DNA of 64,000 nucleotides. Source: Nocardia arthritidis (GTDB taxonomy: Bacteria; Actinomycetota; Actinomycetes; Mycobacteriales; Mycobacteriaceae). The notes under the pieces are model-generated. The model did no database searches. It saw nothing but the letters and a program-made list of their open reading frames with translations, and was not told where the DNA came from. The stretch is from contig NZ_CP046172.1 of assembly GCF_011801145.1 (NCBI RefSeq), positions 9,424,001-9,488,000 of the forward strand, written 5' to 3'. Both the position numbers and the translations under genes were made by a program. Numbering within the stretch: position 1 is the first letter of the stretch; each line of letters begins with the position of its first letter. Positions 19,004 to 27,321 of the stretch are shown here, in pieces.

Positions 19004-22000
19004 GTGTCCGACCCGAAAGACGAGAAGAGCCCGGCGCGGGAATCCGCGCGTCCCGCCGACGACACACGCCCGGCAGCCCCCTCGAATCCTGAAACCAGTC
19101 GGCCCTCGGTAAGCACGCCGTCGTCCGGTTCGGCCGCGCCGACAACGCCCTTCGCGACACCGGCGGGCGGACCGGTCCAGGGCGGTCGTCCAGGCGTCCA
19201 GCCGCCCGCACCCGGCGGCCGCCCGAACCCGATGTCACGATCCGCGACTCCGAACACCCCCGGCGATGTGATCGTGCCCGCGAACCGTTCGACCCCACCG
19301 CAGTCGGAGAGCACCGGACCGGCCCAGGCGGGGCGTCCGGGCAATGCGAACCAAACCCCCACTGCCACAGCACAATCCGGGACTCCGAAGCCGCCCCGCA
19401 GCGCGTCATCCGGCCCGTCGTCGAGCGGCCCCGCCCCCAGCGGAGATCGACAGGGAGCACACCAAAACCCTTCGGGTGCAACGCAATCCCCCGCCAAGGG
19501 AACCGCCGCGGAAACAGTGGTATTCAAACGAGACAGCGTCAACCAGCCCACGACCCCCGCCCAGGACGCCACCCGCCCGACCACCCCGGGCCCCGCCGAC
19601 GCGAAAACCACCGCACTCCAGCCGGGATCCGGCGGCAAACCAACCGACAGCGGCACCACACAATCCAACACCCGTGGGCCGCAAGGCCCCTCCGCCAGCG
19701 GAACCGCAAACCAGCAGGGCCAGCAGGGCCAGCAGGGCCAGCAGGGCCAGCAGGGCCAGCAGGGCCAGCAGGGCCAGCAGGGCCAGCAGGGCCAGCAGGG
19801 CCAGCAGGGCCAGCAGGGCCAGCAGGGCCAGCAGGGACGAGTCCAACACACGGTCGCCCCGAGCCCGATGCCACCGAGCCCCGCCCGCGCGGCCGATCCA
19901 AAGGCAACCGATTCGCCCCGCCCAGGCACCGAGGGCGTGCGAACTCCCTTACAGCCCAAAGTAATTCCCGGCACGGCCGGAACCCGCCCCAACACCGGAG
20001 CACCAACACCCGTCACCCCGCAGAACGCCGATACCGCCGCCAACCAAGGGCCTGGCAATCGTCAATCGAGCGCTCCCGGCACTCGCACGCCAGGCAACGC
20101 AGCATCGCCCGGTGCTAACCGGCCCGGCGTTGGAACCCCACCGAGCGGAGCTCCGCGCGGCGGCACCGCAGCGGGTACGCCTGGAAACCAGGCGAATGCG
20201 GGCGGTGCGAGGACACCGAATCCGGCGCAGCAGGATGTCCAGCCTGCCGGTGGTCAGGCAAGCACCGCCGGAAATCGCGGACCAGGTTCCTCGGCACCGC
20301 TGAATCCGGTCCGTCCCGGTGCCGGGAGCGGAGCACCAGGAACTACGCCCCGCTCCGGATCCGCCGCCGCAGGATCAGGCAACGCCGGAAAACAGCAGGA
20401 CGCAACCGATCCCCGCCGCCCCGGCGGAGGTACACCAGGTTCCTCACCACTCGGCACACCAGCCGACCAGCGGTCTGCGGGCGGTTCTCAATCGAGCGCG
20501 CCAGGCAACGCAGCATCGCCCGGTGCTAACCGGCCCGGCGTTGGAACCCCATCGAGCGGAGCTCCTCGCGGCGGCACCGCAGCGGGTGCGCCTGGAAACC
20601 AGGCGAATGCGGGCGGTGCCAGCACACCGAATCCGGCGCAGCAGGGCGTCAAGCCTGCTGGTGGTCCGGCGAGCACTGCCGGAAGTCGCGGGCCGGGTGG
20701 GGGCACACCGCAGAATCCCGCGCGGACCGGTGCAGGGATTTCCGGGGCTGCAACCGGTTCCGGCTCGGGTGCATCCGGTGGCCAGTCGAAGGTGACCGAC
20801 AACCGCGGGCCGGGCGGGAGCACATCACCGAATCCCGCGCGGGCCGGTGCGGGGACAGGGGCTTCCGGGGCGCTCGGTTCGGGGGCGGGTACTTCGGGTG
20901 GCCAGTCGAATGCGGACGACAACCGTGGATCGGGTGGGGGTCAGGGACGGTCCGGCGGGGCCGAAGCCGGAGCGGTTGGCGGCCAGTCGGGCGCAGCCGG
21001 TGCGAAGGAGACGGGCGGAGCTGCACGCGGATCGGTGCCGCCGTCGACCGGTGCCGGTGGAGCCGCTGCGGGGCGACCGGGTGCGGTCGAGCGTGGTGGG
21101 GCGAATGTGGGTGCGGGGAAACCGGATTCGGCGGCGGCAGCCGCTGGCCGTTCCGGTGCGGGAACCCAAACCCCGGCTACCGAGCCCGCTGGAGCGGGTG
21201 CCCGGCCCGACGCCGAAGCGACCGTACCGGGCGCCACCGTTCCATCGGGCACGGGAAACCAGCCCAAGGCAGCCGGTCCCGCCGGATCGGGAACCAAGGC
21301 GACAGCGGCGGCCACCGGCGGTTCGGGCGCGGCAACCCAGGCCGGGACGGCGGCGGCTGCTGCGAGCGGTTCTGCGGCCGAAAGTCGTTTCGGGACAACG
21401 GCTCCCGCCGGATCGGATGCCGATTCGACCGTGCCGGGCGCTACCGGGCGGTCGGGTGCGCAGACTCCATCCGGGACAGCTGGTCCGGTGAACAAGGCGA
21501 CCGCAGCGGGAGTTTCGGCTGTCGGGGACCGGCCGGGGACCGGCGCTGCCGCGGCGGATGCGCAGGACGCCGGTGCCGAAAAAGCCTCCGACACCATGGC
21601 GTCCGCTAATAAGGACGCTGAAGGTGGTGGGGCGCAGCGGGATTCGGAAGACGGCGATGATAACGCCGGGGCCGGGAACGCCGATGCGGTGACCATGGTG
21701 ATGCGGACGGTGCGGCCGGGGCAGCGGGATAAGTCCGAGGAGACACCGCAGGACGAGGTGCCGGGGTCCGAGGACAAGACGGTCGCGATGCGGATCGTGC
21801 CGAATCCGGCCGAGGCGAAGACCATGGCGCTGCCGATTCAGATACCGCCGGGCCAGCCGCCGAAGCAGCGAACCAGCAAGGGCGACAAGGGATCCGGCAA
21901 GGGCACCGATCGGGTGGCCGCGGGCGCGCCGCTGACCAAACCGCCGAGCACGCCACGTCCGGCGCCGGGGCCGAAGCAGCCCGGCCCGGGCCCGAAACAG

Positions 22001-22663
22001 CCTGGACCGCAAGGTCCTTCGGCGGATGCCGATGTCGAAGAGACTCGGCCGTCCGCACCGAAGCCCGGGAAACCGCGCCCGGTGGTGGCGACGGCGCCGT
22101 CGCCGGCGGATATCCAGCAGACGACTCCGGGACAGGTGCCCGGGCCCCGGCGGCCGCAGCCGCGCGCGGTGGCCGCGCCGCAGAAGATCTCCCCCGAATC
22201 GGCGGATCAGGCCGCGTCGCAGCGATCGAAGCGACTGCTGTTCACGGTCGGCGGTGCGGCGATAGCGGTGGTCGCGTTGATCGCGGTGGTAGTGACTTTG
22301 GTCACCACCACGAAGGGCAATTCGGCGGACGGTCAGATCCGCGGGGTGATCACCGATTTCACCAAGGCGTTGAAGTCGGGCGATCTGGCCGCGCTGCGCA
22401 ACAGCACCTGTGGTCAGCTGCACGATTACTACCAGACCGTCGCACCGGACCAGTTCGCGAACCTGCACCAATTGTCCATGGACCGCAAGAACATTCCGAT
22501 CGTCGACAATGTGGGCGCCATCAAGATCACCGATGACAAGGCGGTCGCCCAGGCCGTTGTGTACACCGATGCCGATCCGGGGAAACGCTCGCCGCGCACC
22601 TTCGATTTGCAAAAGACCAACGGCGCCTGGAAGGTTTGTGAACAGCCTGCGGGTACTCAGTAA
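19004..22663 (+). CDS. Giant low-complexity membrane protein, Rv0361-like position
   Basis: 1219 residues from GTG 19004. Residues 1 to about 1070 are disordered, made of Gly, Pro, Ala, Ser, Thr, Asn and Gln, with a (QQG)14 tract at about 237-278 and a duplicated block of about 63 residues. One transmembrane helix follows (about 1078-1101, LLFTVGGAAIAVVALIAVVV), then an external C-terminal domain of about 115 residues with two Cys, resembling NTF2-like/DUF4878 folds. So the N-terminal tail is cytoplasmic. It carries recurrent ETVVF/KTTAL/KTVAM/KTMAL motifs that could be phospho-acceptors for Ser/Thr kinases (inference). Position after DUF3151 matches Rv0361, recalled to be a far shorter protein. 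Confidence 0.85.
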   Translation: MSDPKDEKSPARESARPADDTRPAAPSNPETSRPSVSTPSSGSAAPTTPFATPAGGPVQGGRPGVQPPAPGGRPNPMSRSATPNTPGDVIVPANRSTPPQSESTGPAQAGRPGNANQTPTATAQSGTPKPPRSASSGPSSSGPAPSGDRQGAHQNPSGATQSPAKGTAAETVVFKRDSVNQPTTPAQDATRPTTPGPADAKTTALQPGSGGKPTDSGTTQSNTRGPQGPSASGTANQQGQQGQQGQQGQQGQQGQQGQQGQQGQQGQQGQQGQQGQQGRVQHTVAPSPMPPSPARAADPKATDSPRPGTEGVRTPLQPKVIPGTAGTRPNTGAPTPVTPQNADTAANQGPGNRQSSAPGTRTPGNAASPGANRPGVGTPPSGAPRGGTAAGTPGNQANAGGARTPNPAQQDVQPAGGQASTAGNRGPGSSAPLNPVRPGAGSGAPGTTPRSGSAAAGSGNAGKQQDATDPRRPGGGTPGSSPLGTPADQRSAGGSQSSAPGNAASPGANRPGVGTPSSGAPRGGTAAGAPGNQANAGGASTPNPAQQGVKPAGGPASTAGSRGPGGGTPQNPARTGAGISGAATGSGSGASGGQSKVTDNRGPGGSTSPNPARAGAGTGASGALGSGAGTSGGQSNADDNRGSGGGQGRSGGAEAGAVGGQSGAAGAKETGGAARGSVPPSTGAGGAAAGRPGAVERGGANVGAGKPDSAAAAAGRSGAGTQTPATEPAGAGARPDAEATVPGATVPSGTGNQPKAAGPAGSGTKATAAATGGSGAATQAGTAAAAASGSAAESRFGTTAPAGSDADSTVPGATGRSGAQTPSGTAGPVNKATAAGVSAVGDRPGTGAAAADAQDAGAEKASDTMASANKDAEGGGAQRDSEDGDDNAGAGNADAVTMVMRTVRPGQRDKSEETPQDEVPGSEDKTVAMRIVPNPAEAKTMALPIQIPPGQPPKQRTSKGDKGSGKGTDRVAAGAPLTKPPSTPRPAPGPKQPGPGPKQPGPQGPSADADVEETRPSAPKPGKPRPVVATAPSPADIQQTTPGQVPGPRRPQPRAVAAPQKISPESADQAASQRSKRLLFTVGGAAIAVVALIAVVVTLVTTTKGNSADGQIRGVITDFTKALKSGDLAALRNSTCGQLHDYYQTVAPDQFANLHQLSMDRKNIPIVDNVGAIKITDDKAVAQAVVYTDADPGKRSPRTFDLQKTNGAWKVCEQPAGTQ
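19712..19837 (+). repeat. Fourteen tandem 9-bp units encoding (Gln-Gln-Gly)14
   Basis: CAGCAGGGC repeated 14 times without a break; only the last unit differs (final base A). Identity is perfect at DNA level, so it is young and likely to vary in copy number by slippage. Because the unit is three codons, gains and losses keep the frame. Confidence 0.97.
20090..20280 (+). repeat. First copy of a ~190-bp intragenic duplication
   Basis: Begins CCAGGCAACGCAGCATCGCC. The second copy starts at 20501, 411 bp later, with only scattered substitutions. Encodes the ANRPGVGTP..GAPRGGTAAG block. Confidence 0.9.
20501..20691 (+). repeat. Second copy of the ~190-bp intragenic duplication
   Basis: Near-identical partner of 20090-20280 in the same reading frame; differences cluster at third positions and at a few Ser/Thr/Ala codons. 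Confidence 0.9.
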
Positions 22664-22750
22664 CCGAAGGCAGAACGGGCGCGATATCCGGTCGTGCAGA
22701 TCACAGTTACCTGGTCAACGGACCGGTTCGTCAGTAGCATGACCCGGATC

Positions 22751-23815
22751 ATGGGCAGGGAACAAACATTGGCAGAACCGGAAGCCGACACCGTCGTGCG
22801 GACGGCGACGCTGACAGGACAGCGGTTCCGGGTTCGGGATCACTACGAGGTCGGCAGAGAAAAGATCCGCGAGTTCGCACGCTCGGTGCAGAACTATCAC
22901 GGTGCACACCACAACGAGGCAGACGCGCACGCGCTCGGCAACGAGGGCATCATCGCACCGCCGACCTTCGCGTCGGTGATCGGTTGGACCAGCACCAGGG
23001 CGCTACTGGATTCGGTGCTCACCCACTACGACCTCTCGCAGATTCTGCAGACGGATCAGAGTTTCGAAATGCTGCGTCCGATGGTCGCCGGTGACAAGAT
23101 CACCAGCGATATCGTGATCGAGTCGGTCCGCGAATACGGTGACAACGAGTTCATCACCGTGAAATTCGTGATGACCAACCAGCGCGGCGAGGTGGCGCAG
23201 CTCGGCCATACGACGATCGTCGGCCGCCGCGGCACCGAGATCGACCCGAATCTGGCGAAGCTGGTGGGGGGCATCATGATGCACACCCCGTCACGCCAGG
23301 AATTGGGTCTGGGCGACACCGACGTGCTGATCAGACTCGGCGCCGACAGTGCGCTGGAGGTTGACGCCGAGCGCGAGAACACCCCCGTCTACACCGTGCC
23401 CAAATTCGCCGATCTCGCTGCGGGACAAGCGCTTCCGGCTTCCACCGCACAGGTGACCCGGGGCGACCTCGCCAACTACGCCGGTGTTTCGGGCGATACC
23501 AACCCGATTCACTTCAGCGAGCAGGCCGCACAGCTCGCCGGACTGCCGACCGTGGTGGCGCACGGCATGCTGTCGATGGGCCTGGCCGGCGGCTACCTGA
23601 CCTCGTGGCTCGGCGATCCGACCGCGATCGAAAAGTTCGGCGTGCGGCTGTCCAGCCTGGTCGCGGTGCCCGCGGACAAGGCGAGCACCATCGAGTTCAG
23701 CGGCAAGGTCAAGTCCTTGGATCCGGAACGCAAGACCGCGACGCTGTTGCTGAACGCCACCTCGGAGGGCCGCAAGATCTTCGGCCGCGCCATCGCCGAG
23801 GTTCGCCTGTCGTAG
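22751..23815 (+). CDS. Fused (3R)-hydroxyacyl-ACP dehydratase HadA/HadB
   Basis: Dehydrates 3-hydroxyacyl-ACP in the FAS-II elongation cycle that builds mycolic acids. The N-terminal hot-dog domain matches HadA (DHYEVGREKIREFARSVQN) and the C-terminal one matches HadB (YAGVSGDTNPIH, with the catalytic Asp at about 249 and His at about 254, then VAHGMLSMGLAGGYLTSW). In M. tuberculosis hadA and hadB are separate genes; here one chain of about 354 residues replaces the heterodimer. ATG 22751 is used; TTG 22769 has the better-spaced AGGGA and may be the real start. Confidence 0.93.
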   Translation: MGREQTLAEPEADTVVRTATLTGQRFRVRDHYEVGREKIREFARSVQNYHGAHHNEADAHALGNEGIIAPPTFASVIGWTSTRALLDSVLTHYDLSQILQTDQSFEMLRPMVAGDKITSDIVIESVREYGDNEFITVKFVMTNQRGEVAQLGHTTIVGRRGTEIDPNLAKLVGGIMMHTPSRQELGLGDTDVLIRLGADSALEVDAERENTPVYTVPKFADLAAGQALPASTAQVTRGDLANYAGVSGDTNPIHFSEQAAQLAGLPTVVAHGMLSMGLAGGYLTSWLGDPTAIEKFGVRLSSLVAVPADKASTIEFSGKVKSLDPERKTATLLLNATSEGRKIFGRAIAEVRLS

Positions 23816-23825
23816 CCGAATTACA

Positions 23826-23856
23826 CGGCGGCAGCGCATATTTCGCGTTGCCGCCG
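23826..23856. terminator. Bidirectional terminator between convergent genes
   Basis: A 12-bp stem (CGGCGGCAGCGC / GCGTTGCCGCCG, one G-T pair) with an AT-rich 7-nt loop, placed in the 52-bp gap between hadAB and the convergent membrane-protein gene. Confidence 0.75.
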
Positions 23857-23867
23857 AAATCGGCTCG

Positions 23868-24314
23868 TCAAAGCACGAGAATGATTCGGTCGCGGTTATC
23901 CGGATCGACACGGATGGAAATCGTCCCGCCGACGGCGAGCCGGGCCTTATCCGCCGGCATCACATCGAAAACAATGGTGCCCCGGTAACTTCCGGAGCCG
24001 GGCACGGTGAGTTCGAGATCGAATTCGGTGAGCGTGCTGTGGTGGTCGGTGCGCTCCAGGGGATGCGCGCCCTCGATGGTGGCCCAGCCCTCCAGCCCAT
24101 TGCGCCACAGCAGCCGGTCGGCCTTGGACGGCCGCGAGGCCAGCAGCATTCCGAGGCCGAGTGCGGTGCCGAACACCCCGACCAACGCCACAATTTGGAA
24201 CGGCACCGTCTCGGTAGGGGTGAAATGGACCAGCCACCCCAGCCAGAGGCCGAGCACGACGAGGTAGCCGGCGGTGACCCCGAGCACCGTGCGGAGCATC
24301 CGTGCGTGGTCCAT
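23868..24314 (-). CDS. Two-helix membrane protein, DUF3592-like
   Basis: 148 residues from ATG 24314 (24326 adds 4). Two transmembrane helices lie in the first 60 residues (TVLGVTAGYLVVLGLWLGWL; IVALVGVFGTALGLGMLL), followed by a cytoplasmic or extracellular beta-rich domain of about 85 residues with a G-x-E-G-W-A-T-I-E motif, like the DUF3592/OB-type domain of many actinobacterial membrane proteins. Function unknown. Monocistronic and convergent with hadAB. Confidence 0.75.
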   Translation of the reverse strand: MDHARMLRTVLGVTAGYLVVLGLWLGWLVHFTPTETVPFQIVALVGVFGTALGLGMLLASRPSKADRLLWRNGLEGWATIEGAHPLERTDHHSTLTEFDLELTVPGSGSYRGTIVFDVMPADKARLAVGGTISIRVDPDNRDRIILVL

Positions 24315-24485
24315 GGCGACCTCCACCCCGACAACCAGATACCCAGAATAAACGGCCGGGCCGAAAAAATGGTCTCGACGTAATTTCGAGTTCCTGACCG
24401 GCCTGTTATCCCGATTACCATTCGCTGATATAGGGATTACCCGAACGGTGACGAACTATTCCCGTTGTCGCCCTATGGTTTTCGC

Positions 24486-24776
24486 GTGAGCAATTCTTAT
24501 GGAGCAAATCATCCCAGGACCACGACGGTGCTGGTGCTCGGCATTCTGAGCCTGGTGCTGTGCCAGTTCCTCGGACCGGTCGCCTGGGTAATGGGCAAGA
24601 ACGCGCTGAAGGAGATCGACGCCTCCGGCGGCGGCATCGGCGGACGCAGCAATGTCAAGGTCGGCTACATCTGCGGGATCATCGCCACCGTGCTGCTCGT
24701 GATCGGCATCGTCGCGGGCATCATCGTCAACGTCGCTGGCGGCTCGTCGGAGACCGCGGCCGCGTTCGCCGCCTGA
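24486..24776 (+). CDS. DUF4190 small membrane protein, copy 1
   Basis: 96 residues from GTG 24486. The DUF4190 pattern is clear: a first helix with LGILSLVLCQFLGPVAWVMG, the conserved polar loop (NALKEIDASGGGIGGRSNVK) and a second helix (GYICGIIATVLLVIGIVAG). The helix-loop-helix topology is shared with the copy at 26923, with the loop and GYICGII nearly identical. It is convergent with the response regulator and separated from it by only 21 bp. Function unknown; the pairing suggests a role connected with that two-component system. Confidence 0.88.
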   Translation: MSNSYGANHPRTTTVLVLGILSLVLCQFLGPVAWVMGKNALKEIDASGGGIGGRSNVKVGYICGIIATVLLVIGIVAGIIVNVAGGSSETAAAFAA

Positions 24777-24797
24777 TTCACCCCTTCAACCCCTATT

Positions 24798-25460
24798 TCA
24801 CCCCTTCAACCGCAATACCGCGAGGACCCGGCGGTGATGGGTATCCGACGGGGGCAGGTCGAGTTTGGTGAAGATATTGCCGATGTGCTTCTCCACCGCC
24901 CGCTCGGTGACGCTGAGCGCGCCCGCGATGGCATTGTTGGACAACCCCTGCGCCATCAGTTCCAGCACCTCGCGCTCGCGCGGGGTGAGGCGGGCCAGCG
25001 AATCCTGCTGGCGGGACGCGCCCATCAATTGACTTACCACCTCCGGGTCGAGTGCGGTGCCGCCGGTGGCGACCCGCTGCAGCGCGTCGACGAATTCGCG
25101 CACATCGGCGACGCGGTCCTTCAGCAGATAGCCGACACCGGCCGCACCACCAGCGAGAAGTTCGGTGGCGTAACGGGTTTCGATCCATTGGGAGAACACC
25201 AGCACGCCGGTCATCGGGTATTTGCGGCGCAGCTCGAGCGCGGCGAGCAGACCCTCGTCGGTGAAGGTGGGCGGCATCCGCACGTCCACCACTGCCACAT
25301 CCGGATTATGTTGCCCAACAACGTCATTGAGTGTGCTGGCATCACCGACCATGGCGACCACGTCATGTCCGCGCTCGGTGAGCAGCCCGGCCAGCCCGTC
25401 CCGCAGGATGGCGCTGTCCTCGGCGATCACCACCCGTAGGCCGGATTCGTTGGCGGTCAA
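24798..25460 (-). CDS. NarL/FixJ-family response regulator
   Basis: 220 residues. The receiver domain has the acidic pair at residues 14-15 (AED), phospho-acceptor Asp59 in VVDVRMPP, and a Lys in YLLKDRV; the C-terminal 65 residues are a LuxR-type helix-turn-helix (LTPREREVLELMAQGLSNNA). Start overlaps the stop of the kinase gene by 4 bp (ATGA), so kinase and regulator are co-translated. It presumably binds DNA upon phosphorylation. The two flanking DUF4190 genes are natural candidate targets. Confidence 0.95.
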   Translation of the reverse strand: MTANESGLRVVIAEDSAILRDGLAGLLTERGHDVVAMVGDASTLNDVVGQHNPDVAVVDVRMPPTFTDEGLLAALELRRKYPMTGVLVFSQWIETRYATELLAGGAAGVGYLLKDRVADVREFVDALQRVATGGTALDPEVVSQLMGASRQQDSLARLTPREREVLELMAQGLSNNAIAGALSVTERAVEKHIGNIFTKLDLPPSDTHHRRVLAVLRLKG

Positions 25461-26827
25461 CGGGTTACCTCCTTCGGTAGTAGCAGCGTCACCACCGTCG
25501 GCCCGCCGGGCGGGCTCTGCACGGTCAGCGTGCCGTCCACCGACCTGGCGCGCGCGGCCAGGCCGGACAGTCCGCTGCCCACCCCGATCACCCCGGAATC
25601 GGGCGGTAATACACCGCCGATTCCGTTGTCCCGCACGGTAATCGCAATGGTCTTGGCATCCGTCGGCACCACCGAGACCCAGGCGCGGTCGGCGTTCGCG
25701 TGTTTGACGACGTTGGTGAGCAGTTCGGCCACCGAGAAGTAGGCGATGGCCTCCACCGCCGGACTCGGCCGCTCCGGCAGCAGCACCCGCAGCTCCACCG
25801 GGATCGCGCAGCGCGAACTCAGCGTCTCCAGCGCCGGAGCCAGCCCCAATTCCAGTGCGGGCGGATGAATTCCGCGCACCAGCTCGCGCAGCTCGGTGAG
25901 CGCCTCCTTGGACGACGCGCGCGCGTCGGCGATCAGCTCGGTGGCATCGCCGCCCTCGGCTATCCGCTCCTCGGCGCGCCCGAGCGTCATGGCGATGGTC
26001 ACCAGCCTGGCCTGCGCGCCGTCGTGCAGATCCCGTTCCACCCGGCGCAGCGTCGTCGCGGAATCCTCCACCGCGATCTGCCTGCTCACCGTGAGCTCGT
26101 GCATCCTGCGGTCGCGGGCGGTCGAGCTCAGCAGCGCCGCGATGAGCAGCCGGTGCACGACGCAGACCGCGCGAATCAGCCAGGGCAGCGCGAACACCGC
26201 GACAACGCCGATCAGCGAGAGCAGCAGCATTCGCGGCCAGGTGTCGAAGTAGAAGCTGCCGAATTGCAGCATCGAATGCCGTTCGACGCCGTTGCTATCG
26301 ATATTGGTCGGATGGAACACCGCCCACACGACCGGCGAGAGCACCAGGAAAACCGCTATGGCGATCGCGAGGAGCACGAAATAGCCGACAACCAGCCCGA
26401 GAATCACCTGCAGGAATAGGAAAAGCAGTGCGCGCCAACTGGTTCGGTCGGTGAACGCGCTCTTCAGGAAGCCGAACAGGCCCGGCACCGGCGCGAACTT
26501 CGGCGGGGCGGGCAGTGGCGAATCGAGCAGATCCTTGGCCAGCGCCAAATAGATCCGGCCCCAGATCCGTCCGCCGAGCAACACCAGCGCGAGCACCGGA
26601 ATACCGACGATGGTGAACGAGAACAGAATGCCGCCGCCCACCGCCAGATAACCCCACGTCGCGGCCAATCCGCCGAGTAGGAAAGCCGTTAGCAGATAGG
26701 CGATTTCCTTCCAGGTTCGCAGCTGGATCGGCGCGCGCAGCACGGCGCGGGCCACCGCGCGGGCCCGCGCTCCGGGATCCCCGGACGGCGCGTCCGCGAC
26801 GAAGGTTTCGACAGGCGTCTCGGTCAT
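25457..26827 (-). CDS. Sensor histidine kinase (NarL/DesK type)
   Basis: 456 residues from ATG 26827 (GGAGA just upstream; in-frame 26875 adds 16). The N-terminal membrane part has four hydrophobic segments and matches the actinobacterial 'Sensor' domain (about residues 35-230). The H-box ERDLHDGAQARLVTIAMTLG carries the phosphorylated His (HisKA_3), and the ATPase has NVVKHANADRAW (N box), DNGIGG (G1) and GSGLSGLAARA (G2). It phosphorylates the response regulator encoded just downstream. Stimulus unknown; the absence of a large outside domain suggests membrane or intramembrane sensing. Confidence 0.94.
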   Translation of the reverse strand: MTETPVETFVADAPSGDPGARARAVARAVLRAPIQLRTWKEIAYLLTAFLLGGLAATWGYLAVGGGILFSFTIVGIPVLALVLLGGRIWGRIYLALAKDLLDSPLPAPPKFAPVPGLFGFLKSAFTDRTSWRALLFLFLQVILGLVVGYFVLLAIAIAVFLVLSPVVWAVFHPTNIDSNGVERHSMLQFGSFYFDTWPRMLLLSLIGVVAVFALPWLIRAVCVVHRLLIAALLSSTARDRRMHELTVSRQIAVEDSATTLRRVERDLHDGAQARLVTIAMTLGRAEERIAEGGDATELIADARASSKEALTELRELVRGIHPPALELGLAPALETLSSRCAIPVELRVLLPERPSPAVEAIAYFSVAELLTNVVKHANADRAWVSVVPTDAKTIAITVRDNGIGGVLPPDSGVIGVGSGLSGLAARARSVDGTLTVQSPPGGPTVVTLLLPKEVTR

Positions 26828-26922
26828 ATCTCCATGGTTGTCGGTATCGGACGGGTATTCGATCGGGCTGCCCACCGAATTGGAGGTGGGGCCAGCTACA
26901 CCATGCCACTACCATCCGGAGT

Positions 26923-27279
26923 GTGACATCTCCGCCGCAGCCGCCCTATGGGCCGTACGGGCAGCAGCCTTACGGGTATCCCGCCTACTATCAGCGGCCA
27001 CCGGATCACCCGCAGACCACAACGATCATGATCCTCGGCATTCTCGGCGTCGTCATGTGCCAGGCACTCTCCCCGATCGCCTGGGTGATGGGCAGGCGCG
27101 CGCTCGCCGAGATCGATGCGTCCGGCGGCGCGATCGGCGGACGGAGCAATGTGCAGATCGGTTATATCTGCGGCATTATCGGCACCATTCTGCTCATCCT
27201 GGTCGCGGTGTTGATGGTGGCCGCGTTCGCGCTGCCGTTCATCTTCTTCGGGCTGTTCGGCACGAGCACCGGCGCATAG
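26923..27279 (+). CDS. DUF4190 small membrane protein, copy 2
   Basis: 118 residues from GTG 26923. A Pro/Tyr/Gln-rich N-terminus (PPYGPYGQQPYGYPAYYQRP) precedes the same two-helix DUF4190 core as the gene at 24486, including LGILGVVMCQALSPIAWVMG, EIDASGGAIGGRSNV and GYICGII. The proline-tyrosine tail is typical of proteins that bind WW- or SH3-like partners or that form condensates at the membrane. It is divergent from the histidine kinase, with the start sites 95 bp apart, so they may share a control region. Confidence 0.9.
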   Translation: MTSPPQPPYGPYGQQPYGYPAYYQRPPDHPQTTTIMILGILGVVMCQALSPIAWVMGRRALAEIDASGGAIGGRSNVQIGYICGIIGTILLILVAVLMVAAFALPFIFFGLFGTSTGA

Positions 27280-27321
27280 CCGCCGGTTATCGCCGCGACC
27301 GCCCGAATTAGCATCGACGGA

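Noticed and set aside
19712..19837. Possible CRISPR array
   Set aside because: Units are contiguous 9-mers without spacers, in frame inside a gene.
19398..19860. Long Leu/Ala- or Cys/Trp-repeat reading frames on the minus strand over the CAGCAGGGC repeat
   Set aside because: They are reflections of the 9-bp repeat; the plus-strand frame has the full-length gene, a start with context and a membrane helix.
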